Below are positions 17,706-26,382 of a DNA stretch of 64,000 bases, in pieces. The stretch is taken from contig NZ_LR593886.1 in NCBI RefSeq assembly GCF_901538265.1, forward strand, positions 1,426,001 through 1,490,000, read 5' to 3'. The position numbers and the translations under genes were made by a program. The first letter of the stretch is position 1. Each line of letters begins with the position of its first letter. A model generated the notes under the pieces. That model was not told the origin of the DNA. It made no database searches and was given only the letters and a program-made list of their open reading frames with translations. Source of the DNA: Gemmata massiliana (lineage in GTDB: Bacteria; Planctomycetota; Planctomycetia; Gemmatales; Gemmataceae).

Positions 17706-18003
17706 GAGGAAACGGTTTCCGTGAACCGACCCGGTACGGCGTGCCACGCGAGTGAGGCAACCGCGCGAACGGGTATCGGCTTTGGAGTTACGAGACGACC
17801 GCTTCCGAGACCGATTGCGGCCCGAAAGGTTAATCCTACGTCGCACGGGGGAAAAAACGAACCGAATCTCGGGTTCGTATGGGCACGCGGGGCGCGGGGC
17901 GCGAATAAATGCTACAGGGGGCGTTACACCTGCCGCGCACCGCGCGGTAGTATCAGCGCGGCGGTCATTTGGCCGCTCCCGAACTCGAACCGAGGCACGT
18001 GCG

Positions 18004-18102
18004 ATGGCAAAAGGCAATAACTCCCAGGGGCGCGAGAAGAAGAAGCCGAAGGCCGCGAAGGGCGCACCCGTGAAGGCCCCCCCGCCTCCCAAGAAAAAGT
18101 GA
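18004..18102 (+). CDS. Tiny Lys/Pro-rich protein (32 aa)
   Basis: ATG at 18004 encodes MAKGNNSQGREKKKPKAAKG followed by PVKAPPPPKKK. The N-terminal MAKG-N-----REKKKPK pattern is like a widespread group of tiny basic bacterial proteins of unknown function (recalled, not searched). A strong hairpin follows 40 bp downstream (18143-18170), supporting a real transcription unit. It may bind nucleic acid given its charge, but this is inference. Confidence 0.55.
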   Translation: MAKGNNSQGREKKKPKAAKGAPVKAPPPPKKK

Positions 18103-18142
18103 TTCCGTAAAGACGGTGTTCGGTGCCCGAGAGCCGAAGCGG

Positions 18143-18170
18143 TACGGAACCGGCACGAACCGGTTCCGTA
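18143..18170 (+). terminator. Hairpin terminator after the tiny basic gene
   Basis: TACGGAACCGG (18143-18153) and CCGGTTCCGTA (18160-18170): a perfect 11-bp stem with a 6-nt loop, followed by ATTTCT. Confidence 0.6.
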
Positions 18171-18291
18171 ATTTCTGCGCCCTGCGGTCACCGTGCCGAC
18201 CGGGGCGAGCGGGCTATTTCGGAATAGTCGAACGGGGTGCTGTCAACTCTGTTATGATCGACCTGCCGCGACACTCAAGCAGGGAGACATA

Positions 18292-18552
18292 GTGGGCGAT
18301 GAACTAACCATCAATTTCTTGGACTGGCTGACTGAGAGTGGGCGGGTGCGGCTGTGGTACCAATCCCAAGAGGGGCGCTCGGACGAGTTGTGGCTGGGCG
18401 CAAAGCAAGTGACCCATTCTGACCTCGCTCGGGTCGCGCGACACTGGTCGGGCGGGAGCAACCTGTCACCGGAAACTGCCGGAGCGTTGGTGAGCCTGGC
18501 GCTGGAGAAGGTCTCAACGTCGTCGGGGCGCGAGTGGCACTCGGCCAAATAA
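18292..18552 (+). CDS. Small hypothetical protein
   Basis: 86 aa from a GTG start at 18292, chosen for the upstream GGGAGA site; the frame runs 33 codons further up but that part has no ribosome binding site. The sequence is soluble and mixed alpha/beta (ELTINFLDWLTESGRVRLWY, HSDLARVARHWSGG). A clear intrinsic terminator follows. No family recognised. Confidence 0.55.
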   Translation: MGDELTINFLDWLTESGRVRLWYQSQEGRSDELWLGAKQVTHSDLARVARHWSGGSNLSPETAGALVSLALEKVSTSSGREWHSAK

Positions 18553-18566
18553 GAGAGCGTGTAACG

Positions 18567-18598
18567 AACGGGGGCTGCGGCCCCCGTTTGAGTTTTCC
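18567..18598 (+). terminator. Intrinsic terminator
   Basis: AACGGGGGC (18567-18575) pairs with GCCCCCGTT (18580-18588) around a TGCG loop, followed by TGAGTTTT. It lies 15 bp after the stop of the small gene at 18292-18552. Confidence 0.75.
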
Positions 18599-18689
18599 CA
18601 CATCGCAGAACTCCCACCGCGCGACTCCGTAGTGAAGGGCGCGGAGGGGGCGCCTGACTTGCAGGCACTGCTAACTGTCTCAAGACGCC

Positions 18690-18989
18690 TCACAGCTTGT
18701 CGCGGCGCTCCTTATTTCGCTTTCGGCGCGTGATCGGTTGCTTGCGCACCCACTTGATGAACGCGGTCAGCTCGGGCGCTTTTCGCAGCGCTTCGATCGT
18801 CGGGTACACGGCCGCGAGCGTCGCGTTGGTGTAGGTCGCGTGGACCATCCCGTGGCACTGCGAGCAGATCATCGCGACGTCGTCGCTCGTGCCGCCCTTG
18901 GACTTCGGTAGGCAGTGGTGCTGCGTGAGGGCGGACCGGGTGAACCCGCGCCCGCACAGGCCGCAGGGGGTCGGTTTCGGCTCGTTCAT
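18690..18989 (-). CDS. HNH-type zinc-binding protein
   Basis: 99 aa starting at ATG 18989. It contains CGLCGRGF (Cys pair), QHHCLPKSKGGTSDD and CSQCHGMVHATYTN, i.e. two C-x-x-C knuckles around the HH...H pattern of the HNH/treble-clef nuclease fold. The C-terminal third is basic (RKQPITRRKRNKERRDK). HNH domains cut or bind DNA using a metal; small stand-alone copies like this one have no fixed role. It is divergent from the beta-propeller gene at 19099. Confidence 0.75.
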   Translation of the reverse strand: MNEPKPTPCGLCGRGFTRSALTQHHCLPKSKGGTSDDVAMICSQCHGMVHATYTNATLAAVYPTIEALRKAPELTAFIKWVRKQPITRRKRNKERRDKL

Positions 18990-19098
18990 ACCACACGCCC
19001 GCTCGCGGTGAGGCGCCAGAACGCCGGTGTACTTCTCACTTCCAGGAATGATACACTGAAGCACGATTGGTTCGCGCTTACCCGAAAGGACACGCCGC

Positions 19099-20130
19099 AT
19101 GAACGTGTTGTTGCTCTCCCTCGCGCTCAGTCCGGCGGCCCAGCCGGACGACTGGAAGGCCGCCGAAACCGCGCACCTGAAGAATATCAAGCAGCTCACG
19201 ACCGACTTCGTGCGGGCCGGTGAGGGCTACTTCGCGCCGGACGGCACGAAGATCATCTTCCAGGCCGAGGAGAAGGACACGGGGAACCCGTTCTACCAGA
19301 TCTTCATCATGGACCTGAAGACGGGCAAAGCCACGCGCATCAGCCCCGGAGTCGGCCGCACCACCTGCGGGTACTTCCACCCGGGCGGCACGAAGGTCAT
19401 CTTCGCATCGAGCCACGGCGACCCGGACGCGAAGAAGCACCAGGAGGCCGAGTACAAGCAGCGCGAAGAGGACAAGAAGAAGGGCGTGCGCCGGCGGTAC
19501 TCGTGGGACTTCGACCCGCACATGAAGATCTACGAAGCCAATCTCGACGGCACGGGGCTCAAGTGCCTCACCCCGGACGCGAAGGTGTACACCGCCGAGG
19601 GGAGTTACTCCGCGGACGGCAAGCGGATCGTGTACAGCGCGGGCAACGCGGGCAACGTGCAACTGTTCACCATGAACGCCGACGGCACGAACGCGAAGCG
19701 CGTCACCGACGCGCCGAACTGCTACAACGGCGGCCCGTTCTTCAGCCCGGACGGGAAGAAGATCGTGTTCCGCGCCGACCGCAAGGAAAAGGACCGCCTC
19801 CAGCTCTACGTCATCAACAGTGACGGCACCGGTGAGAAGGCGCTCACGGCCGACGACAAGTGGGTGTTCTGGGCGCCGTACTGGTACAAGGACAACAAGC
19901 ACATCATCTACACCGGCGCGGACCACTCGAACCCGCTCGCCCCGCCCAACTACGACCTGCACTGGATGGACACCGAGTCGGGCAAGAAGGCGCGGATCAC
20001 CTTCGCGCCCGGTCAGGACGTGCTCCCGGTGTTCAGCCCGGACTACACGAAAGTGATGTGGACCTCGTCGCGCGAGGGCGGCAAGGCGGCCCAAATCTAC
20101 ATCGCCGACTTCACCCCGCCGAAGGAGTGA
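19099..20130 (+). CDS. TolB-like (PD40) beta-propeller protein
   Basis: 343 aa. A short N-terminal hydrophobic stretch (MNVLLLSLALSPAAQ) looks like a signal peptide. Then come about six PD40/WD40-like blades, recognisable by F-PDG-KI-F and LY-I--DG--- patterns: YFAPDGTKIIFQA, YFHPGGTKVIFAS, SYSADGKRIVYSA, FFSPDGKKIVFRA, VFSPDYTKVMWTS. The fold is that of TolB and the propellers of exported peptidases, but no hydrolase domain is attached, so a binding or structural role in the periplasm is likely. The highly charged insert KKHQEAEYKQREEDKKKG (about 113-130) is unusual. Confidence 0.85.
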   Translation: MNVLLLSLALSPAAQPDDWKAAETAHLKNIKQLTTDFVRAGEGYFAPDGTKIIFQAEEKDTGNPFYQIFIMDLKTGKATRISPGVGRTTCGYFHPGGTKVIFASSHGDPDAKKHQEAEYKQREEDKKKGVRRRYSWDFDPHMKIYEANLDGTGLKCLTPDAKVYTAEGSYSADGKRIVYSAGNAGNVQLFTMNADGTNAKRVTDAPNCYNGGPFFSPDGKKIVFRADRKEKDRLQLYVINSDGTGEKALTADDKWVFWAPYWYKDNKHIIYTGADHSNPLAPPNYDLHWMDTESGKKARITFAPGQDVLPVFSPDYTKVMWTSSREGGKAAQIYIADFTPPKE

Positions 20131-20317
20131 CCGGCGTTGTGCCCCTTCGCAAATGAGTAAATTCCGTTGCTTGCGGAGCGGAGCATTTGCGGTTAGAACC
20201 GCACTCAACGTGTTGTAGCTTGCGTTTAGCTCGTGGGTTTCCCACAGGACGATGTTGCGTCGTCCGAGCGCCTGCTCTTCCACTCGTCTCGGGGACCGCT
20301 GTTCCAGCACCGCTTTC

Positions 20318-20400
20318 GACCGCGGTGACCTCATCAGTGAGGCGGTCGGGAGCAACCCCGCCGGTCGTGGTTCCGCCTCACTGATGAGGTCACCGCGGTC
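20318..20400. repeat. Perfect 28-bp inverted repeat
   Basis: Arms 20318-20345 and 20373-20400 are exact reverse complements over 28 nt (arm begins GACCGCGGTGACCTCATCAG), separated by a 27-nt loop. Flanking bases (about 20301-20317 and 20401-20417) also pair imperfectly. It lies about 190 bp past the preceding stop and 240 bp before the PilZ gene, so it is not an ordinary terminator. Confidence 0.8.
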
Positions 20401-20460
20401 GGCGGTGCCGTGAGCGTTCCGCGAACCAGGTTAAGAAGTAAACGCAGTGATTCGACACGC

Positions 20461-20496
20461 ACGAACCGGGGAAGCACTAGCGCTTCCCCGGTTCGT
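20461..20496. terminator. 15-bp perfect hairpin
   Basis: ACGAACCGGGGAAGC (20461-20475) and GCTTCCCCGGTTCGT (20482-20496) with a 6-nt loop. Terminator-like, but the following CTTGCTTTGG is only moderately T-rich, and it is 330 bp from the nearest upstream stop. It could be another member of the palindromic repeats. Confidence 0.5.
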
Positions 20497-20642
20497 CTTG
20501 CTTTGGCGGTGCGATCGGTATTCGCGCGCGTGCGGCCGCAAGGTAACGTCCGGACCGCCCGCATTTGTTGCGAACCGGTGCTAGAATGAGGTCGCGTTAG
20601 AGCAGGTTGGCTCGCCCGGTGGAACGGAGAACAGGGGCGAAG

Positions 20643-20966
20643 ATGGCAGACGCAAAAGACCGGCGCGCGGCCGAACGGATGGCCGTGAACGCCGGAACGG
20701 GGTGCGGGTTCGTTGGGCCGGTCGCGGAGAACTTCGGGCCGGCCAAGGTCCGGGACGTCTCGCTGGACGGCATCGGGCTCGTTTTGACGCGCCGCGTGGA
20801 AATCGGAACGCTCCTGGCTCTCACGCTCACAAACGCCACACAGAAACTGTCCAAGACGGTCCTGGTTCGGGTCGCACACGTCACCGCGTCGCACGGCGGG
20901 TTCCTTGTTGGAGGGACGTTCGCCGAACCACTCACTTACCAGGAATTGACGTCCTTCGTGATGTAA
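20643..20966 (+). CDS. PilZ-domain protein
   Basis: 107 aa, a stand-alone PilZ domain. The c-di-GMP-binding signatures are recognisable: an arginine motif (DRRAAERM, residues 6-13, R-x-x-x-R type) and D-x-S-x-x-G (VRDVSLDGIGLVL, about 36-48). The C-terminal beta strands follow (VLVRVAHVTASHGGFLVGGT). It would be a cytoplasmic c-di-GMP effector for motility, adhesion or secretion. The arginine motif is slightly degenerate, so binding needs proof. Start ATG 20643 was chosen over an upstream TTG. Confidence 0.78.
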   Translation: MADAKDRRAAERMAVNAGTGCGFVGPVAENFGPAKVRDVSLDGIGLVLTRRVEIGTLLALTLTNATQKLSKTVLVRVAHVTASHGGFLVGGTFAEPLTYQELTSFVM

Positions 20967-20985
20967 ATCGCTGTTTGAAAGAGCG

Positions 20986-21068
20986 TTTCACCGCAGAGGG
21001 TACGAGAGGGCGCGGAGAAAAGCGAAGGCCGAAATGCTTTGCTTTTCTCCGCGCCCTCTGCGGTGAAA
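20986..21068. repeat. Palindromic repeat of the 'CACCGCAGAGGG' class
   Basis: Right arm 21041-21068 is the reverse complement of left arm 20986-21023 except for a 10-nt insertion (21001-21010) in the left arm. The motif (TTTCACCGCAGAGGG ... CGCGGAGAAAAGC) resembles intergenic palindromes seen in many unrelated bacterial genomes. Here it separates the convergent PilZ gene and the gene at 21080 and could act as a bidirectional terminator. Confidence 0.7.
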
Positions 21069-21079
21069 TCTTTTGTATC

Positions 21080-21622
21080 TCAACTAATCAGTCCACCGGT
21101 CGGCGGGGACGGGCTCAGTTCTTCCCACTCCTCGCGCACCTTTCGTAGACCGAGCGCGCACACCTCGAACTGGTCGCTCAGCCGGCGGAACAGGCCGGCT
21201 TCCGCGTCGTGGTGCTGTTCCTCTTCCAATCGGCTCGTGAGCATGTACCCGCGCTTGCCCTGGGCCGTGTAATTGACGAAGGCGTCCTTACACATACGCG
21301 ACCGGATGCGCTCCACCGCTTCGGGGTAGATGCCGGTCCAGAACAGGGCGAAGTCGCCGATGTGCCGGTAGTAATCGCGCTGCGTCTTGCCGCCGGTCGG
21401 CAGGCGCTCCGCTTCGACCACCATTTCGCTCAGTTCCGTGAGCGGCTGCCCGGTGGCGCCGCGCAAGCGGTACACGTCGTCGTTATGAATGAAGCGCGTG
21501 AGCAGCACGGAGAGGTAATCGGTGAGGGGCGGGTCGGCCACGCCGAGATGGGAGAAGAAGGCGTGTTCGGCAAGCCCCGCGAACATCCGCCGCAGCGGGT
21601 GCTCAGGGGGTGGGGTCCACAT
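21080..21622 (-). CDS. Conserved hypothetical protein, helical
   Basis: 180 aa from ATG 21622, predicted mostly alpha-helical and soluble: HPLRRMFAGLAEHAFFSHLG, DYLSVLLTRFIHNDDVYRLR, RDYYRHIGDFALFWTGIYPE and a charged helix SRLEEEQHHDAEAGLFRRLS. His/Glu positions are frequent but no ferritin-like motif is complete. No family recognised. Convergent with the PilZ gene. Confidence 0.7.
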   Translation of the reverse strand: MWTPPPEHPLRRMFAGLAEHAFFSHLGVADPPLTDYLSVLLTRFIHNDDVYRLRGATGQPLTELSEMVVEAERLPTGGKTQRDYYRHIGDFALFWTGIYPEAVERIRSRMCKDAFVNYTAQGKRGYMLTSRLEEEQHHDAEAGLFRRLSDQFEVCALGLRKVREEWEELSPSPPTGGLIS

Positions 21623-21742
21623 GGTCGCTCGGTCCTCCGTTCGTTCGTCGCTGGAAGTCGGGGTAGATCCCTACTCCAAACATGACGCGCGACTCATAGA
21701 AAATCAACCGCAATGTGGCAAGGTTGAAAATTGAATTATTAT

Positions 21743-23437
21743 TCAATTGCCCGAATCGGGCACGACGACCGGCGGGCGCACCGGCGTCGAAGGGAGCGGC
21801 GGTTCCTCAATCACGGTCGGTAAGCGGTTCGCACCGGGTACGGGAACCGACGTCCATTCCTGCACGGGCAACGGTTGGGCGGTGTTCGGTGCCGGTGGAA
21901 CCACAGACGCCGGGGGCGGTACCGGTGTGGGAGCCGCCGCGATCGGTGCCGCGGGCATTTCCTCTGCCACTTGGGGAACGCTGGCAAGTGGCGCCGGTTG
22001 CGCGGACGGCTTCATTTCCGGGGTGGGGCTGAGCGGCATCGCGGCGATCGGCACTTGCGGAACGGGGTTGGCGAGGCACTGGTTCGGGTGCCCGAGCACG
22101 CAGTAAAGCCGGAACTGCGCCCGGTTGTACTCGGCAACCGCGGCGAAGAACTCGGTGTTGGCTTGCGATAGTGCCTGAAGTGCGCTGGTTGTTTCTTGCG
22201 GACGCGTGTTCTTCTGCGAACGTTCGAGCGCAGCTTTTAGTGCCGGCTCTGCAGTGTTCAGTCGCTGTGCCGCGGTTCGTACTTGTGCAAACGCCGTCGC
22301 CACTTCGGTCGCGATGCGGTCTTGTGCGCGGAACAGATCGATTGTCGCGCCTTCCAGTTCGTCTCGCCCCTCGTTCGTTTGGGTTTTGTCGCTGAAAGCG
22401 ACCGTCACGAACTCGCGGAGCTGCTGCGGGGCGATGTCGAACCGTTCGCCGGAGGTTTCCGGATCGCGTGCGCTCGCGGGTACGCTCCGCACGGCGAGGC
22501 TCGGCACGAGCGGGCGGAGTGATTCTTGTTTCAGGCGCGCGAGCGTCGCACGCACGAGAGCCTGGTTCCCGGCCAATTCCGGGCGCGTTGTGAGCGCAAC
22601 GGGAACGAGTTCGTCGAGGCTGATGGCAGGATCAATAACCGCGATCGGCAGGAACGCGGGTTCGGCCGGTTCGACGCGAGTCGCGGGCGGGAGCCCCAGC
22701 GCGCAAGCGAGTTCGCTGTTGGCCGTGCGCTCGCGTTCGTGTGCGGCGGTGACGGCTTGCTTTCGGCGACCGAGTTCTGCGCGTGCGTCGGTTGCATCGG
22801 TCGCGCTCTTGGCAAACTCTTCCGCACGCGACTCCGCGGCAATCGCGCCCGCCAAATCGCCGCGTGCTTGCTGCAGCGCGAAATACGCATCCGCCGTTGC
22901 AACCGCGGGGTCGTTTACAGGTGAAGTCGAGCGCTGTTCCTGGCGCGCGGCGAGTGGGCTGTAGATCGCGTCCGAAAACGCGAACAGCGCATTGGACCCG
23001 GTTCCGATCGTGAGGGCGTTTCGGTTCGCTTTCCCGGTGGTCTGCGGCGTTCCGGAATTCGCGGGGTAGTCCGCCCCCAGCGAGACGTTCGCGAGCCACA
23101 GGACGCGCGCCCGATCGTAGATCGCGGCAGCCGACGTGACTTGCTGCGCGGCAATTTGCACATCGAGCGGGCGCGCGTTCGAGAGCTTCAGCGCGGTCGC
23201 GAGGTTGATGGGCAACGGCGCAGGTTCGGTTGTTTGCGCGGAGTTGGTAGCGGGTTGCTTCCCGCTCGCGAGTGAAGCGGGCGGAACGGGCGTGGAACTG
23301 CGCGGAGCGGGGCGCGTGGGCTGTTGGGCGCGTACCGTTTCCCGCGGCCCGTCGGAGGCTGCGTCCGTTGCGCACCCGGTCGCGGTCCCCAAACCCGCAA
23401 CGGTCCACGCGAACAGTGCGCGGCGGAATCGCTCCAT
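21743..23437 (-). CDS. TolC-like outer-membrane efflux lipoprotein
   Basis: 564 aa. ATG 23437 gives MERFRRALFAWTVAGLGTATGC, a lipoprotein signal with Cys22. After a Pro-rich spacer, two long helical/strand repeats of the outer-membrane-efflux type follow (about 80-270 and 280-460; e.g. LATALKLSNARPLDVQIAAQ, AVATADAYFALQQARGDLAG, FRAQDRIATEVATAFAQVRT, LSQANTEFFAAVAEYNRAQF). The C-terminus (470-564) is Pro/Ala/Val-rich. The family (NodT/TolC) forms trimeric exit ducts for pumps. No inner-membrane pump is adjacent, and the membrane-beta part looks weak, so it may be a divergent or partner-less member. Confidence 0.8.
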   Translation of the reverse strand: MERFRRALFAWTVAGLGTATGCATDAASDGPRETVRAQQPTRPAPRSSTPVPPASLASGKQPATNSAQTTEPAPLPINLATALKLSNARPLDVQIAAQQVTSAAAIYDRARVLWLANVSLGADYPANSGTPQTTGKANRNALTIGTGSNALFAFSDAIYSPLAARQEQRSTSPVNDPAVATADAYFALQQARGDLAGAIAAESRAEEFAKSATDATDARAELGRRKQAVTAAHERERTANSELACALGLPPATRVEPAEPAFLPIAVIDPAISLDELVPVALTTRPELAGNQALVRATLARLKQESLRPLVPSLAVRSVPASARDPETSGERFDIAPQQLREFVTVAFSDKTQTNEGRDELEGATIDLFRAQDRIATEVATAFAQVRTAAQRLNTAEPALKAALERSQKNTRPQETTSALQALSQANTEFFAAVAEYNRAQFRLYCVLGHPNQCLANPVPQVPIAAMPLSPTPEMKPSAQPAPLASVPQVAEEMPAAPIAAAPTPVPPPASVVPPAPNTAQPLPVQEWTSVPVPGANRLPTVIEEPPLPSTPVRPPVVVPDSGN

Positions 23438-23611
23438 CCTGAACGTCCCCCGTCTCGGCTCGTCCGAACAATATTTCGGGTCGGCATACCCCCGTCGGTG
23501 CCCGGGTGCAACCGCAACCTCCGGGGCACTTCCAGTGTTCGATTGAATGGATAAACTCACGGTGCCGCGGGCGTTACATGGCCCGCGCCCGGTTCGCATT
23601 TGCGAGACACC

Positions 23612-26365
23612 ATGCTCCACATCCGGATTCTCTCCGCCGGGGCCGCGCTCCTCAGCGTGCTCTGCCTAGCACTCCCCGGTACCGGTCGGTCTGACGAAAA
23701 GGCTTCCCCTCCCAAATCCGTTTCCGTTGATCGCGAACAGGTGCGCAAGGAGCTGGAAGCAAAGCTCACGGGGAGGGCACCGACGGAGGTGGTCGCGTTC
23801 GTGGAGCAGTTGGCCCGGGAATGGGTCGTGCGGAAAGGGGCTTACGAACTGGCTCACCGGCGCGTCACCTCGCAAGTGACCGAAGTGAGCAAGGACCGAC
23901 AGCGGGTCGACGATCTCAAATCGCCCCCACCGGTTCCGCTGGTGCTGCGATCAGCGGATGTGGAAGCCGCACTCAAGGCCGAACAAACCGTGGTGGATTA
24001 CCACGCGACTCGTGTGAAGCACCTCGAAGCGTGGAAGAATGCGGTGACCGCGCTCGCAGTTGCGGGCGCGGATTTCGACCGTGCCGCGCGCGCCGCGGAC
24101 GATCACCTGTTCGCGATGCGCACCGCGTCTGCGTTTGCCGCGAAGGTCGGGGCCGGCAAACTGCCCGATGCTGTTGAAGCGAAGCAACTCGACGATGCGG
24201 CAGCTCGAATCAAGGCACTCGGTTCCGAGGTTCGAGACGCCCTTGAGAAAGCGACGAGTGACTCGGCTGGTGTCGAGAAACAACTCGTTGACGCGCGGGC
24301 CGCATCCGACGCGGCCGCGGCGAAACTCGAAGCACTGAAGGGCGCCCAGGCGGATACGCTCGCGGCGTTCCGGTTCGAGGAACATGCGCGTTCGATGGCA
24401 CCTGCCCAACTGGTGGACGAGTTCGCCAAGACTCGCAAATCGCTTGCGGAGAAGACGGGCGCGATCAGTGGGGACGCGGGCGATTACAAGAAGGCGGTTG
24501 CGAGCGCGAGTGAAACGCGACACGCACTCAACGCGGTCAAAGAGCCGCCTCCACCGACTCGTGCGGAAGTGCCCACCTCGTTGGAGCAAACGACGCGGGC
24601 GCTGGCCGGTGTTCAAGCCTATCTCACGGCCCGAGTGCGGAACTCGGTCGAGCGCGAGGAAAAGGTCAACGCTCTGATTTCCGCGCTTGACGAATTGGAA
24701 CGACGAGCGGTCGCGTACTCAACGACACTCGATGACACCCGGCGCCTCGCGGCTCAGGTCACCGCGTTCGCGACCGAGGTCGAGCGTCGCGTGGGGAGCG
24801 GGGATCTCGACGCGGCTCAGGTACCGGCCGGATTTGGAGGCACGGATCGTGTTCAACTCGACGGTGAATTGCGGGCCGTTACGCTCGCTATCCAGCAACT
24901 TCGCCAGGAACGCGAGCAACTCCGCAAGCCCGATCCGGACGCCGAAAACATCAAGGCGCTGACGGGGCACCTCCTCGCGCGGGTGGACGAGCGGCTCAAC
25001 TTGCTCGCCGATTTGAGAGCACTCGCGCACAGCTACACCGTCCCGCACAAGGACCGACCCGAAGCCGAGCAGAAGCGCCTCGACCAGCGTACCGCCGAGC
25101 GCGTGAACGGGGAGGCCGCCGAGTGGGACTGGCTCCTCGCGTTCGACCGGTCAAAGGGGAGTGCGAGCGCTGCGGAGCTTCTTTCGGCGGACTACCGGGA
25201 ACTCATCGATTTCGACGACCGGGCCGACACACTGAAGCGCCAAAAAGAGGCGCTGGAGAACTTGGTGGACCTCGGCCGGCGCGAAACAGCCGACATCGCG
25301 AAGTTGCGGACCGTTCTAGAAAAGTACGAAGCGACTTCTGAAAGCACGCGGAAGTGGGACGAGTGGCTCCGCTCCCGGGCTTCTTCGGGCGGGTTGAAGG
25401 CGGAAGAGGCCACCTACCGCGACGAAGTGGCCCGACTGAACGCGGTCACGCTCGCGAACGCCCGGCGCGTTGAGGCGCTCACCGGTAACAGCGCCACGGA
25501 CGCGAGCAAGGTCGCCGAACAAACCAAACTCTCGGCTACTGGCGGCGAAATCGGCAAGGCGCGAGCGGAACTGCGGGCGGCGCGGATTCGCGGGTTACGC
25601 GAAACTGGGATTCGGATCGGGATCGTTCTTCTGTGTGCGTTCATTCTCCCGCGAGTGATGGTGTTTATTCTGGGGCGTGCGATTCGAGGTGGTACGAACG
25701 AGGCCGGTAGCCCGTCACCCGTGCTCGCCGCGCTTCGCAGAGTATTGAAGGTCGGGGCGTGGGCCGTTGCGCTCGTACTCGTTCTGAACATTCTCGGCTA
25801 CGACGTGACCGCGCTCGTGATGGCCCTGGCGATCGGTGCGTTAGCTCTCGCGCTCGCCGCGCGGCCGATGATCGCGGACGTGCTCGGGTCGGTCGCCATC
25901 TTCGCCGAGCGCCGGTTCAAGGTGGGCGACGTCGTGCGCCTGGGAACGGGCGAACCGGCCCGCGTCGTCGGGCTGACGTGGCGCTCGACCGCGCTGAAGA
26001 ACGCGACCGGGCTGATGCTCAGCGTGCCGAATCGCAAGGTGACCGAGTTGACGGTGGAGAACCTGTCTCGAGGTGGCGAAACTTACGATGCGATCGCGGT
26101 CACAGTCAGCACGGACAAGGACGCAGGGAAGGTCGTGACTGTACTTCGCGGTGCGGTGGGGCAGTGCAAGAACGTCTCGGCCGACAACGGCGTGGCCGTG
26201 GTGCGGTACAGCCAGAAGGGGCACGTCAAGGTCGTGGAGTACCGGTTCTGGTGGTTCCTGAAGGACTACGAGGCGCGGACCAAGACCCGCGACGAGGTGT
26301 TCGCTCGCATCGCGCTCGGCCTCTCGCAAGAGGACATGGCTGGAATCGAAGTCACCCTGGGGTGA
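23612..26365 (+). CDS. MscS-family mechanosensitive channel with large periplasmic domain
   Basis: 917 aa. ATG 23612 starts a signal peptide (MLHIRILSAGAALLSVLCLA). Residues 30-640 are a long, charged, helical/coiled-coil region as in MscK/YjeP-type proteins. Membrane helices follow (IGIVLLCAFILPRVMVFILG; AWAVALVLVLNILGYDVTAL), then the MscS pore helix (VMALAIGALALALAARPMIA, with Gly/Ala packing) and the beta domain (GDVVRLGTGEPARVVGLTWR, SVPNRKVTELTVENLSRG). It opens under membrane tension to release solutes. It ends only 17 bp from the convergent kinase gene. Confidence 0.92.
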   Translation: MLHIRILSAGAALLSVLCLALPGTGRSDEKASPPKSVSVDREQVRKELEAKLTGRAPTEVVAFVEQLAREWVVRKGAYELAHRRVTSQVTEVSKDRQRVDDLKSPPPVPLVLRSADVEAALKAEQTVVDYHATRVKHLEAWKNAVTALAVAGADFDRAARAADDHLFAMRTASAFAAKVGAGKLPDAVEAKQLDDAAARIKALGSEVRDALEKATSDSAGVEKQLVDARAASDAAAAKLEALKGAQADTLAAFRFEEHARSMAPAQLVDEFAKTRKSLAEKTGAISGDAGDYKKAVASASETRHALNAVKEPPPPTRAEVPTSLEQTTRALAGVQAYLTARVRNSVEREEKVNALISALDELERRAVAYSTTLDDTRRLAAQVTAFATEVERRVGSGDLDAAQVPAGFGGTDRVQLDGELRAVTLAIQQLRQEREQLRKPDPDAENIKALTGHLLARVDERLNLLADLRALAHSYTVPHKDRPEAEQKRLDQRTAERVNGEAAEWDWLLAFDRSKGSASAAELLSADYRELIDFDDRADTLKRQKEALENLVDLGRRETADIAKLRTVLEKYEATSESTRKWDEWLRSRASSGGLKAEEATYRDEVARLNAVTLANARRVEALTGNSATDASKVAEQTKLSATGGEIGKARAELRAARIRGLRETGIRIGIVLLCAFILPRVMVFILGRAIRGGTNEAGSPSPVLAALRRVLKVGAWAVALVLVLNILGYDVTALVMALAIGALALALAARPMIADVLGSVAIFAERRFKVGDVVRLGTGEPARVVGLTWRSTALKNATGLMLSVPNRKVTELTVENLSRGGETYDAIAVTVSTDKDAGKVVTVLRGAVGQCKNVSADNGVAVVRYSQKGHVKVVEYRFWWFLKDYEARTKTRDEVFARIALGLSQEDMAGIEVTLG

Positions 26366-26382
26366 ACCAGGGGCTGCCAAAG

